Shown here: one piece after another, positions 44,306 through 52,635 of the stretch
Layout of the letters: each line of letters opens with the position of its first letter
Numbering within the stretch: position 1 is the stretch's first letter
NCBI GenBank assembly: GCA_002702655.1
Contig: PABB01000069.1
Span: 145,714 to 209,713, forward strand
Length of the DNA stretch: 64,000 nucleotides
Direction: 5' to 3'
From: Planctomycetaceae bacterium
Lineage (GTDB): Bacteria; Planctomycetota; Planctomycetia; Pirellulales; Lacipirellulaceae
The notes under the pieces: generated by a model
The model's input: only the letters and a program-made list of their open reading frames with translations
What the model was told of the DNA's origin: nothing
Database searches by the model: none
Position numbers and translations under genes: made by a program

Positions 44306-44677
44306 ATGGGAACAGGGATCATTCCCCGCAACAACCTATCGGGCGGTCCCGCGGCGTACGCGGCGTCGCTGGCCGAGGACACGCCGCTGACGGCCACCAT
44401 GCCGGCGATGAGCATTTTCTACCCCGGCATGTATCGCACTCTAGATAACGCCAAGGGGCATGCGTACTTTCTACTGCATTCGCCCGAAGATCAAACGTGC
44501 AAGTACGAGCTAGCCAAGCGGGCGGTCCAGACGCTCACCGACAAGGGCGCCACGGTCGCACTGCTGGACTACCCGGGCGGCCACGGTTGGCGCGGCAACG
44601 TGTTGGGCAACATCCGCGCCGGCGTCCAGTGGATGGAAGCGCAGACGAGAGAGAACGAGAAAGACAAGCGGGAGTGA
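44306..44677 (+). pseudogene. C-terminal remnant of an esterase-like alpha/beta-hydrolase
   Basis: An open frame of 123 codons that reads like the C-terminal third of the esterase family at 16925 and 28512. The likely acid lies in L-H-S-P-E-D-Q-T and the base in Y-P-G-G-H-G-W. The nucleophile elbow (G-x-S-x-G) and the oxyanion strand are absent, and no remnant of them is visible upstream, where the divergent deacetylase gene starts. The N-terminal ~30 residues are unlike the family. Translation without a triad would give an inactive protein, so I call it a remnant; a free-standing small protein is possible. Confidence 0.55.
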
Positions 44678-44822
44678 GATGACAGGAGAACAGGGTTTTG
44701 CCGTGGCGCTCGTTTCTGGCGCCCGCCGCGAGCGGCGGGGCTGAAAGTCTCTCGGGTGGCCCTGATCTCCTGTCGTTCGTTGCGGTCAAGATAGCCGCAA
44801 CCGCGCCTGGCCCGCGCGGCTG

Positions 44823-45365
44823 CTACGATCCCATGTCGCCGAAGACGCTGTCGGGCAACGATTGCTCGGCGATGCGGCCCAACTCGTCCTGCGTGCGGCG
44901 CTGGCCCACGGAGTGCCAGGCCGATACCTCGGCCAACTCGGGCATCAGGTCAATCAGTTGGCCGACCAGCATGGTGGCCAGCCTTTGCGTGCCGGGGCTG
45001 GCGGCCGACTCGGACAGCGCTTTGGCCGTCTTCATCACGCGCAACATTTGCGCTCTGGCGTTCACCGGCGAGGAGAGCGGCGCCTCGCTGTCGATCAGCA
45101 GGTCGGCCAGCGGGACCTCCAGCGCCTGTTGCCAGGCGAGCAGTTGCGATAGGTGCAGGTCGGTGGTCGCCTTTTCCTGGTCGCGAACGTCCTGCATTGG
45201 CAGATTCAGCTTTCTGGCCACCGAGCGAATCGACGTTCCTTGCTGCTCGCGGACTTCGGCGATGCGATGAAATCGCCGGGGGCGCGGGCCTGGGCCGCTG
45301 GACGTCAGCGGCGGTTGTGGCGCGTTGAGGCCGCCCAACCCAAACGTGTAATCAACGGTACTCAC
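44823..45365 (-). CDS. Small HTH-like protein of unknown function
   Basis: A 180-residue protein. Residues about 30-95 (R-I-A-E-V-R-E-Q-Q-G, S-I-R-S-V-A-R-K-L-N-L, D-L-H-L-S-Q-L-L-A-W-Q-Q-A-L-E-V-P) look like an XRE-type helix-turn-helix, and the C-terminal half is helical (A-L-S-E-S-A-A-S-P-G). The GTG at 45363-45365 is preceded by GGGAGG at good spacing and gives the N-terminus V-S-T-V-D-Y; the frame is open 96 codons upstream without coding character. It may regulate or bind DNA; the target is unknown. No partner toxin or antitoxin is adjacent. Confidence 0.75.
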   Translation of the reverse strand: MSTVDYTFGLGGLNAPQPPLTSSGPGPRPRRFHRIAEVREQQGTSIRSVARKLNLPMQDVRDQEKATTDLHLSQLLAWQQALEVPLADLLIDSEAPLSSPVNARAQMLRVMKTAKALSESAASPGTQRLATMLVGQLIDLMPELAEVSAWHSVGQRRTQDELGRIAEQSLPDSVFGDMGS

Positions 45366-45961
45366 GACGAGAGCCTCCCGTCTCGACACGCGGCAGATGT
45401 CGAGAGCAAACGTGTCCCTGGGGCAAGTGGGCCGTCTGCGCTGTGTGGCGGGCAGTGCGCACGCTGAGCCGGCGCACGATGAGATCAGTCCCACGCAGAA
45501 ACGGCACGAATTCTGTTCCGATTGCCGAGGCGCACTTGCGGCGATTCTTGCGTTGCAAGCGGCAGTTTGTTGCCAAACGTCACCCCGATCAGCTTGATCG
45601 AGTCTTGCCCTGACGTTGGCAAAATGAGGGGGAGCGGCTGGCATCCGCTCCACCGGCGAGTCATGCCGTCAGCATAGTAACCGCCGGCTGGCGAGTCGGC
45701 AAGCATCGCCCCAGCTCAGCGCACGCGGGAATCGCTTCTGCGCAGCAAATTGCGCTTCGGACGTGATGGCGCCCGCTAGCGTGTGCAAGAGCTTGCACCC
45801 CGCATTGGAACCGGTTGCATGGTGCGACGGCCCGCGCGCAGGCTGGGCCGCCGCGGCGCGAACTGCGAGTTTCCGCAGTCGCCGTCCAGTTTCTCGTACA
45901 ACCGGACAAAGTGTCCAGTTGGGGGGAAGTCACGTTGCCGTAACGGTCGGTATTCGCTCGC
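45366..45961. other. Gene-free stretch between HTH and glycosyltransferase genes
   Basis: No gene seen in 596 bases. It holds a small palindrome GGACA-3-TGTCC at 45904-45916 and no strong promoter hexamers. Confidence 0.45.
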
Positions 45962-46522
45962 CTACGACTGTGCGACCGGAGCGCTGCCCAAGGCGTTCAG
46001 CAGGCCGGCGCTCAGCGGAACCGAATTGGCCGACCGGCGGCGAGGTTCGATGCCCGGCTCGATCGCCAGCCGGCGGAATCCCATCACGCGCTGGTGAGCG
46101 GACTGCATCCGCGCGTTCAGGCTGGCCACCGCGGCGAAGCGGCGGGAACCGCGCGAATCGCTGGCCGATGCGGGGGCCGGCGCTGGTTCGGTCGGCCGCA
46201 GCATGGTCGCCAGTTCTTCCAGGTCGATGCGGCCGACGCCGTCGTGGACGATCACCTCGCTGACCGCGCAAGTGCGGCGCACCCGATCCAGCGCGGCGGA
46301 CAGCCCCCGTTGGAAGGGCTGGCGGATCACGCGGACTTGCGGATACCGGCTGGCCAACTCGCAGGCGGTCTCGAACGTTTCGTCCGTCGAGCCGTCGTCG
46401 ACAATGACCACTTGCATGGCGTCGGTCATGCCCAGGGCCAGCGACAGCACGCCTTCGACATCGTCGCGGAGGGTGCGTTCGCCGTTGTGGATGGGCAGCA
46501 CAATCGTCGCAGAACCGTTCAA
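45962..46522 (-). CDS. Short family-2 glycosyltransferase-like protein
   Basis: A 186-residue protein. The first ~115 residues carry the GT-A nucleotide-sugar core: [13 protein letters not shown] and [12 protein letters not shown] (first acidic pair), then a degraded D-x-D-like site near V-I-V-H-D-G. The acceptor-binding half of a normal GT2 (250-330 residues) is missing and replaced by a short Ala/Arg-rich tail, so catalysis is doubtful. The start is a TTG at 46520-46522 with AAGGAG at ideal spacing. It may be a decaying or regulatory GT2. Confidence 0.65.
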   Translation of the reverse strand: MNGSATIVLPIHNGERTLRDDVEGVLSLALGMTDAMQVVIVDDGSTDETFETACELASRYPQVRVIRQPFQRGLSAALDRVRRTCAVSEVIVHDGVGRIDLEELATMLRPTEPAPAPASASDSRGSRRFAAVASLNARMQSAHQRVMGFRRLAIEPGIEPRRRSANSVPLSAGLLNALGSAPVAQS

Positions 46523-46829
46523 GGCAGACTCTCCTTGCCAAGGGTGGCGGACGGCGTTGGCAAGCGGCGACGGTTGTTCGGGAGGGCGTCGCAGCCGGTC
46601 GGCTCGCATGGCACGACTACGACTTACATCGAACGGGAATCAACCCGCCCTCAAGCCGCGGCCGCGGGACGCCGAAGACGCCAATGGCGCCCGTCGCGCG
46701 GATCGTAGCGGCGACGACGCCGGCAGCGGTCGTCCGGGGCGAGCGGGGGGCGGTTCTGCGCCCGGTGCGTTGTGGGCGAGCCGTCTCCCCTGGTATCCTG
46801 GGGCCTTTGTTCGCCCCGAGTGCTTCGCT

Positions 46830-47219
46830 ATGTCCGCCTTGCCTCAGTTTGCCACGCCCGACACGCTGCTGCCGGCGATCGCCCAGGATGCCGAGTCCGG
46901 CGCCGTGCTGATGGTCGCCTACATGAACCAGGCGGCCTGGGAGGCGACGCTCGCCACGGGGGAGGCCACGTACTTCAGTCGTAGCCGCGGGCGATTGTGG
47001 AAGAAGGGCGAAACCAGCGGCCACGTGCAGAAGGTCCGCGAAGCGTACGTCGACTGCGACGGCGACGCGATCCTGCTGGAGGTCGAGCAACTGGGGGGCG
47101 CCGCGTGCCACGAGGGGTACCAAAGCTGCTTCTTCCGCCGCCGAGCCGGCGACGATTGGGAGATCGTCGGCGAGCGGGTGTTCGACCCTTCTCAGGTGTA
47201 CGACAAGCCGAGCGAATGA
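46830..47219 (+). CDS. hisI: Phosphoribosyl-AMP cyclohydrolase
   Basis: A 129-residue enzyme of histidine biosynthesis that opens the purine ring of PR-AMP to ProFAR. The zinc/magnesium site is visible in [25 protein letters not shown] and C-H-E-G-Y-Q-S-C-F (Cys ligands). It is the monofunctional HisI form without the HisE pyrophosphatase domain. The ATG at 46830 (M-S-A-L-P-Q-F) fits the family; the longer upstream frame is not coding. No other his gene is in the window. Confidence 0.93.
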   Translation: MSALPQFATPDTLLPAIAQDAESGAVLMVAYMNQAAWEATLATGEATYFSRSRGRLWKKGETSGHVQKVREAYVDCDGDAILLEVEQLGGAACHEGYQSCFFRRRAGDDWEIVGERVFDPSQVYDKPSE

Positions 47220-47283
47220 GTCGCGCCGCGTGGCCCGCCAACTCTCCAACACAGAAAACAAGTACAAATCAAGGATCGCCGCC

Positions 47284-47748
47284 GTGAGTTACGAAGCTCG
47301 TTTGGCCGAATTGGATCTGCAGCTGCCGACGATGCCCAAGGCGTTGGGGCTCTATCGCCCGGTGCTGGTCGTGGGCAACCTGGCCTACTTGTCGGGCCAC
47401 GGCCCGCTGCGCCCCGACGGCTCGTTTGTCGTTGGCAAGGCGGGCGCCGAGATGGACGTGGCGGCGGCCAAGGAAGCGGCGCGGCTGACGGCGCTGGCCA
47501 GCCTGGCGTCGCTGAAAACGCATTTGGGGTCGCTCGACCGCGTGGGCCGGTTGGTCAAGACGATGGGTCTGGTCAATGCTACGCCGGATTTCGTCGACCA
47601 TCCGGCGGTGATCAACGGGTTCAGCGAGGTGATGCGGGACGTGCTGGGCGAGGAGGCGGGAATCGCCGCCCGCAGTGCGTTTGGCGCCGTGTCGCTGCCG
47701 GCCGGCTGGGTCGTGGAAATCGAATCGGTGTTCGAACTGGCCGAGTGA
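47284..47748 (+). CDS. RidA/YjgF/UK114 family protein
   Basis: A 154-residue cytosolic protein of the RidA superfamily, whose canonical members hydrolyse reactive enamine/imine intermediates of amino-acid enzymes. Y-L-S-G-H-G-P-L and P-A-G-W-V-V-E-I-E are family strands. The canonical catalytic Arg at the P-R-S/A-R-S position is present in A-A-R-S-A-F-G. The subfamily with this long N-terminus is not the classical RidA, so the exact activity is open. A GTG at 47284 with AAGGA upstream is the best start. It follows hisI by 64 bp on the same strand. Confidence 0.85.
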   Translation: MSYEARLAELDLQLPTMPKALGLYRPVLVVGNLAYLSGHGPLRPDGSFVVGKAGAEMDVAAAKEAARLTALASLASLKTHLGSLDRVGRLVKTMGLVNATPDFVDHPAVINGFSEVMRDVLGEEAGIAARSAFGAVSLPAGWVVEIESVFELAE

Positions 47749-48232
47749 CGCCGGGCTGCGTGGTCCCGCTGGTGTAACCACGGTAGGGCGCCCCCTGTCA
47801 GGCGCCAGCACGCAGGGCCCCTGGGAGGGCCGCTTAGCGCGGGCCCGACTGGCCCATCGGCAGCCCGCCGCGGCAGGCGACTGCGCCTTTCGGAAAAGAG
47901 AGTGAATTTCGCGGCTTTTTGCGGTTCAACGGTATTATGTGGCGCGGTAAATTTCGGGATAAGAGTACCGGTCAGCACCTCAAGGTCGACAAATGCGTCG
48001 ACAGAAGGCTCGCCGCCAGCGATGTTTGCGTCAGATCCCGTCATCCGGCGCAGGCGCCAGCGCTGGTCCGCTTCTAGGCAATGCGTCCCCGCGAGTCTGA
48101 CCGCCTGTGCCTGTCGCGTTGCCGCGTGTCTTCCCTCCCGATGCTTTGTCGAATGACGTCTGTCGGCCTGATAAAGCGCTCGGCGCCCTGTCGCCTCGCC
48201 GCGACCCGTTCATGAAAGCTTCGCTGTAAGCC
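47749..48232. other. Gene-free stretch before the CBS/KorAB cluster
   Basis: No gene seen in 484 bases. It must hold the promoter for the 48233-52609 unit, but I found no convincing -35/-10 pair. Confidence 0.45.
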
Positions 48233-48712
48233 GTGAGTTTTCTGAGCCTGCATACCGACCGTGTCGCCACGGCGTATCCCGAGCCGCCCCTGATCGTCGC
48301 CCCCGATGCGACGTTGTCGACCGTGCTGCTGCTGATGAAGACGCAGCGGGCCGCCAGCATGCTGGTGTGCGAGGACGGCCCCGGCGACGGCGAGTGCCGC
48401 GTACTGGGGATCTTCACCGAACGCGACGCCTTGCGCTGCATGGCCGACGGGTCGGAGCTGGACCAGCCAATCTCGGCGGTGATGACGGCCGATCCGCAGA
48501 CGATCACGGAGAAGACCACGGTGGGCGAGGTCATCGCATACATGTCGCAGCACGGCTACCGCAACCTGCCGATCGTGGACGCCAGCGGCGCTCCGACCGG
48601 GATGGCGGTGGTGCGGGGCGTGGTGCATCACCTGGTCGACCACTTTCCCAACACGATTTACACGTTGCCCCCCGATCCGGCCAAGTCGCCCGCGGAGCGC
48701 GAGGGCGCGTAA
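48233..48712 (+). CDS. CBS-domain pair protein (upstream of korA)
   Basis: A 159-residue protein consisting of two CBS motifs: A-P-D-A-T-L-S-T-V-L-L-L-M with L-G-I-F-T-E-R-D-A-L-R, then P-I-S-A-V-M-T-A-D-P with Y-R-N-L-P-I-V-D-A-S-G. It has no zinc ribbon and no enzyme domain. The start is a GTG at 48233. It is the first of two CBS proteins that flank the 2-oxoacid:ferredoxin oxidoreductase genes on the same strand; the F-T-E-R-D-A-L motif is shared with the second (52088-52609). Adenylate sensing that adjusts KorAB or ferredoxin flow is a reasonable inference. Confidence 0.88.
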   Translation: MSFLSLHTDRVATAYPEPPLIVAPDATLSTVLLLMKTQRAASMLVCEDGPGDGECRVLGIFTERDALRCMADGSELDQPISAVMTADPQTITEKTTVGEVIAYMSQHGYRNLPIVDASGAPTGMAVVRGVVHHLVDHFPNTIYTLPPDPAKSPAEREGA

Positions 48713-48885
48713 GATTCAACCCATTGGCGTGAGCCGCAACTCGGCCTGCGAATGACCAAGACAACGGCTACGGTTCAAACTTCAAGCATTGGTCATCGGG
48801 ACTTGGTCATTTGATCGTGGCCTTGGCCGCGGCAACGCCCGCCCCCGTTCATTTTTGGTTTCCACCTGAGGACCTGTCGGTCGCC

Positions 48886-50766
48886 ATGAGTACTGTCGCT
48901 TCGAAGCAGGTATCGCAACTTGAAGACGCCACCGTTCGCTTTTGCGGCGACTCGGGCGACGGCATGCAGTTGGCCGGGACGCAGCTGACCAACACGTCGG
49001 CGTTGGCGGGCAACGACATCGCCACGTTCCCCGACTTCCCCGCGGAGATTCGCGCCCCCCGCGGCACGAAGGCGGGAGTGTCCGGCTTTCAGATCCATTT
49101 TTCCAGCACCGAGATCTTCACGCCCGGCGACACGGTCGACGCCCTGGTCGCCATGAACCCGGCGGCGCTGGTCACGAACCTACAGGACCTGCGGGAAGGC
49201 GGCGTGCTGATCGTCAACAAAGACGCCTTCGACAAGAAGGGGTTGGAGCAGGCCGGCTACACGGACGACCCCACCGAAGACGGCAGTCTGACCGGCAAAT
49301 ACAAATTCCACTCGATCGACATGACCAAGCTGACGCGGCTGGCGGTCGAGGAGTACGGGCTGAGCATGAAGGAAGCCGACCGCTGTCGGAACTTCTTCGC
49401 CATGGGGTTGGTGTTCTGGCTGTACGACCGCTCGATGGAGCCGACCTTGCGGTTCATCGAAGCGAAGTTCGGCAAGAAGCCCGAAATCGCCGGCGCCAAT
49501 ACGGCGGCGCTGAAGGCGGGGTATCACTACGGTGAAACCGTCGAGGCGATGAACACCCAGTACCAGGTCGCCCCCGCCAAACTGGGTCCGGGCACCTATC
49601 GCAATATCATGGGCAACGAGGCGTTGGCCTGGGGATTGGTCGCGGCGGCGACGCTGTCGAAGAAGCGGCTGTTCTTGGGCGCCTACCCCATCACCCCGGC
49701 CAGCGACATCCTGCACGAATTGGCTAAGCACAAGCATTTCAACGTGCTCACGTTTCAGGCCGAGGACGAGATCGCGGCCATGACCGCCACGATCGGCGCC
49801 GCGTTCGCCGGCGAGATGGCGGTGACCGCCTCCAGCGGCCCCGGCATCGCGCTGAAGGGCGAAGGCCTGGGCCTGGCGGTCATGACCGAATTGCCGATGG
49901 TCATCGTCAACGTGCAGCGCGGCGGTCCTTCGACCGGTTTGCCGACCAAGACCGAACAGGCCGACCTGTTCCAGGCCATTTTCGGCCGCAACGGCGAGTG
50001 CCCCATGCCCGTAATCGCCGCCCGTAGCCCAGGCGACTGCTTCGACGTGGCGCAGGAAGCCTGGCGCATTGCCGTGCGGTTCATGACGCCGGTCATGCTG
50101 CTCACCGACGGTTACATCGCCAATGGCTCGGAGCCGTGGCGCGTGCCGCCGCTGGCCGAGTTGACGCCGGTGGAAGTGAAGCACCCGCCCGGCCATGATC
50201 CAAGCCAGGCCAACGGCAATGGCGACGCCAACGGCGACGAGTTCCTGCCGTACGCTCGCGACGAGCGGCTGGCCCGGCCCTGGGCCATCCCCGGCACGCC
50301 GGGCCTGATGCACCGCATCGGCGGCCTGGAAAAGGCCGACGGCACCGGCAATGTGAGCTACGATCCGATCAACCATCAGCACATGATCGACACCCGCGCC
50401 AAGAAGACGGCGCTGGTGGCTGAAGACATTCCGCTGCAGGAGCTCGACGGCGCGGACACCGGCGACGTGCTGGTGCTGTCCTGGGGCGGCCCCTATGGCG
50501 CCTGCGCCACCGCCGTGCATCGGATGCAGCGAGCGGGCAAGGCGGTCTCGCATTGCCACCTGCGATACCTCAACCCGTTTCCAAAGAACCTGGGCGAGAT
50601 CCTGGGCAACTTCAAAACGATTTTGATCCCCGAACTGAATCTCGGTCAACTTCGAACCCTCATCCGCGCCGAGTACCTCATCGACGCGGTGGGTCTGAAC
50701 AAGGTGCAAGGAAAGCCGTTCAGCGTGGCCGAGGTCGTCGAGAAGATTGAGAGCCTGTTGGGTTAG
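48886..50766 (+). CDS. korA: 2-oxoacid:ferredoxin oxidoreductase, fused gamma-alpha subunit
   Basis: A 626-residue subunit of a KGOR/POR-type enzyme that oxidises 2-oxoglutarate (or pyruvate) to the acyl-CoA and reduces ferredoxin. The N-terminal ~190 residues are the gamma (CoA-type) domain, with [11 protein letters not shown]; the alpha domain follows with [22 protein letters not shown] and [13 protein letters not shown] short Asn/Gly/Asp insert (G-N-G-D-A-N-G-D) lies near residue 448. The ATG at 48886 follows GAGGAC. korB is downstream after a 184-bp spacer filled by a structured repeat. 2-Oxoglutarate is the more likely substrate, by the two-subunit form. Confidence 0.92.
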   Translation: MSTVASKQVSQLEDATVRFCGDSGDGMQLAGTQLTNTSALAGNDIATFPDFPAEIRAPRGTKAGVSGFQIHFSSTEIFTPGDTVDALVAMNPAALVTNLQDLREGGVLIVNKDAFDKKGLEQAGYTDDPTEDGSLTGKYKFHSIDMTKLTRLAVEEYGLSMKEADRCRNFFAMGLVFWLYDRSMEPTLRFIEAKFGKKPEIAGANTAALKAGYHYGETVEAMNTQYQVAPAKLGPGTYRNIMGNEALAWGLVAAATLSKKRLFLGAYPITPASDILHELAKHKHFNVLTFQAEDEIAAMTATIGAAFAGEMAVTASSGPGIALKGEGLGLAVMTELPMVIVNVQRGGPSTGLPTKTEQADLFQAIFGRNGECPMPVIAARSPGDCFDVAQEAWRIAVRFMTPVMLLTDGYIANGSEPWRVPPLAELTPVEVKHPPGHDPSQANGNGDANGDEFLPYARDERLARPWAIPGTPGLMHRIGGLEKADGTGNVSYDPINHQHMIDTRAKKTALVAEDIPLQELDGADTGDVLVLSWGGPYGACATAVHRMQRAGKAVSHCHLRYLNPFPKNLGEILGNFKTILIPELNLGQLRTLIRAEYLIDAVGLNKVQGKPFSVAEVVEKIESLLG

Positions 50767-50828
50767 ACGTTCCGCACTTACTTCACTCACAACTAAATTT
50801 GGCTGCCTGATTCATTCACCGCTGAAGG

Positions 50829-50910
50829 CACAGAGAATGACGAGAATCGAACGACGGTCTTCGTCATTCGTGCTTCGAAATTCGGCATTTCGTGCTCGGT
50901 GCTCTCTGTG
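50829..50910. repeat. Structured inverted repeat in the korA-korB spacer
   Basis: Outer arms CACAGAGA (50829-50836) and TCTCTGTG (50903-50910) are perfect inverted copies. Inside, GAATGACGA (50835-50843) pairs with TCGTCATTC (50861-50869), and the words TTCG/ATTCG/CGTGCT recur. This is a short-word stutter typical of intergenic repeats in this genome. Confidence 0.7.
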
Positions 50911-50950
50911 ATGAGAAATCAGATCGGCCGCCAAGGTTCCGATTATTGCC

Positions 50951-51976
50951 ATGGCTATTGAAGCTCCCTTGCCCGTTCTCAAGCCGACCGATTTTGCCAG
51001 CAATCAGGACGTGCGCTGGTGCCCCGGGTGCGGCGACTATTCCATTCTCGCGCAGATGAAAAAGGTGCTGCCGACGCTCGGCGTGCCCCGCGAGAACATC
51101 GTGTTCATCAGCGGCATCGGCTGCAGCAGCCGGTTCCCGTATTACATGAACACGTACGGCATGCACAGCATTCACGGGCGGGCTCCGGCGGTCGCCTCGG
51201 GGCTGAAGACCTGTCGGCCCGACCTGCAGGTGTGGGTCATCACCGGCGATGGCGACGGGTTGTCCATCGGCGGCAATCACCTGATGCACTGCATCCGCCG
51301 CAACATGGACCTGAACATCGTCCTGTTCAACAACCGCATCTACGGCCTGACCAAGGGGCAATACTCGCCCACGTCGCCGTTGGGCAAGCGGACCAAGAGC
51401 TCGCCGATGGGCGCGATCGACAACCCGCTGCACCCGCTGTCGATCGCCATCGGCTGCGAAGCGACCTTCGTCGCCCGCTCGATCGACACGAACATCAAAC
51501 ATCTCGCCGACACGCTCAAGCGGGCCGCCGAGCACCAAGGCACCGCATTCGTCGAGGTCTACCAGAACTGCAACGTGTTCAACGACGGCGCCTGGGACTA
51601 CGCCAAGGACAAGGACACCAAGGCCGACACGACCCTGGAATTGATCCACGGCAAGCCGATGATCTTCGGCAAGGATCGCGACAAGGGCATCCGGCTCAAC
51701 GGCATGAATCCCGAGGTCGTCGAACTGGGCAAAGGCATCAGCGAGGACGACCTGTTGTTCCACGACGAGAAGTCGCCCGAGCCGACCCTCGCCTACCTGC
51801 TGTCGCGGATGCGTTACGAAGACGGCTTCCCCGAGCCGATCGGCGTGTTCCGCGCGATCGACGCCCCGCGGTACGACGTGGCGGTCAACGACCAGATCGA
51901 CGAAGCGATCGAAGCCAAGGGCCCCGGCGACTTGGAAAAGCTCTTCCGCAGCGGCGATACCTGGACGGTGGAGTAA
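50951..51976 (+). CDS. korB: 2-oxoacid:ferredoxin oxidoreductase, beta subunit
   Basis: A 341-residue thiamine-diphosphate subunit that pairs with KorA. The W-C-P-G-C-G-D-Y motif near residue 23 and I-G-C-S-S near 56 supply Cys for the [4Fe-4S] cluster, and the TPP/Mg site is G-D-G-D-G-L-S-I-G-G-N-H-L. It follows korA on the same strand after a repeat-filled spacer, and precedes a CBS protein by 112 bp. ATG 50951 gives the usual length. The enzyme links the TCA cycle to ferredoxin and can also run reductively in anaerobes. Confidence 0.93.
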   Translation: MAIEAPLPVLKPTDFASNQDVRWCPGCGDYSILAQMKKVLPTLGVPRENIVFISGIGCSSRFPYYMNTYGMHSIHGRAPAVASGLKTCRPDLQVWVITGDGDGLSIGGNHLMHCIRRNMDLNIVLFNNRIYGLTKGQYSPTSPLGKRTKSSPMGAIDNPLHPLSIAIGCEATFVARSIDTNIKHLADTLKRAAEHQGTAFVEVYQNCNVFNDGAWDYAKDKDTKADTTLELIHGKPMIFGKDRDKGIRLNGMNPEVVELGKGISEDDLLFHDEKSPEPTLAYLLSRMRYEDGFPEPIGVFRAIDAPRYDVAVNDQIDEAIEAKGPGDLEKLFRSGDTWTVE

Positions 51977-51977
51977 A

Positions 51978-52050
51978 AGAGCTGTCAGCGATCAGCTGTC
52001 AGCTATGAGTTGTCGGCATTCCGCCATTTAGCCGCGGGCCTCGGCCCGCG
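51978..52050. repeat. Stutter repeat and short hairpin in the korB-CBS spacer
   Basis: The words AGCTGTCAG/ATCAGCTGTCAGCTATGAG repeat imperfectly at 51980-52008. A perfect hairpin CGCGGGCC-TC-GGCCCGCG follows at 52033-52050. Confidence 0.65.
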
Positions 52051-52087
52051 CGCCGTGGTACCGCGGCCTCACGCAAGGATTTCGCCC

Positions 52088-52609
52088 GTGTCCCAAGCAT
52101 GCCCCTACTGCGGCGCCGACGTGATCGAAGGCGCCGACGTGTGCGACGAGTGCCAGCACTCGCTGACCGACATGAGCCTGCCCGAACCCACGTCCGAGGT
52201 CGAACGGGGGTTGCTGCGGGATCTGGTCACGGAACTCAGCCCGCACAAGCCGCTCACGGTGCCGCCGACCGCCACGATCGGCGAGACGCTGGCCAAGATG
52301 GTGGCCGAGAGCATCGGCTGCATCGTCGTCGCCGACGGCGGCAAGATGGTCGGCATCTTCACCGAACGCGACGCCCTGCTGCGAGTCAACGTCGACGCCG
52401 TCAAACTGGCGGATCGGCCGATCTCCAGCGTCATGACCCCCAACCCCGCCACGCTGCGGGCCGAGGACAAGATCGCCCTGGCCCTGCAACGCATGAACGT
52501 CGGCGGTTACCGCCACCTGCCGATCCTCGACGGCGAGGAACTGGTCGGGGTGATCTCGATCCGCGACATTCTCAACTACCTGACTGAACACAACGCGGCG
52601 GCGGGGTGA
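52088..52609 (+). CDS. Zinc-ribbon plus CBS-domain pair protein (downstream of korB)
   Basis: A 173-residue protein. It begins with a zinc ribbon (C-P-Y-C-G-A-D....C-D-E-C-Q) and continues with two CBS motifs: T-V-P-P-T-A-T-I-G-E-T-L with V-G-I-F-T-E-R-D-A-L-L and P-I-S-S-V-M-T-P-N-P with R-H-L-P-I-L-D-G-E-E. The GTG at 52088 follows AAGGA and starts right at the ribbon; an upstream extension is unlike the family. It lies 112 bp after korB and mirrors the CBS protein before korA. Together they suggest nucleotide-dependent control of KorAB. Confidence 0.88.
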   Translation: MSQACPYCGADVIEGADVCDECQHSLTDMSLPEPTSEVERGLLRDLVTELSPHKPLTVPPTATIGETLAKMVAESIGCIVVADGGKMVGIFTERDALLRVNVDAVKLADRPISSVMTPNPATLRAEDKIALALQRMNVGGYRHLPILDGEELVGVISIRDILNYLTEHNAAAG

Positions 52610-52635
52610 GGGCCCATCTTCAAGTCGTGGACGGT

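Noticed and set aside
44698-44790. GC-rich hairpin near 44720 as a terminator
   Set aside because: No T-tract follows it in either direction.
49180-50790. Long open frame on the minus strand opposite korA (536 codons)
   Set aside because: It is the shadow of a GC-rich gene: no start context, no known motif, and korA on the other strand is unambiguous.
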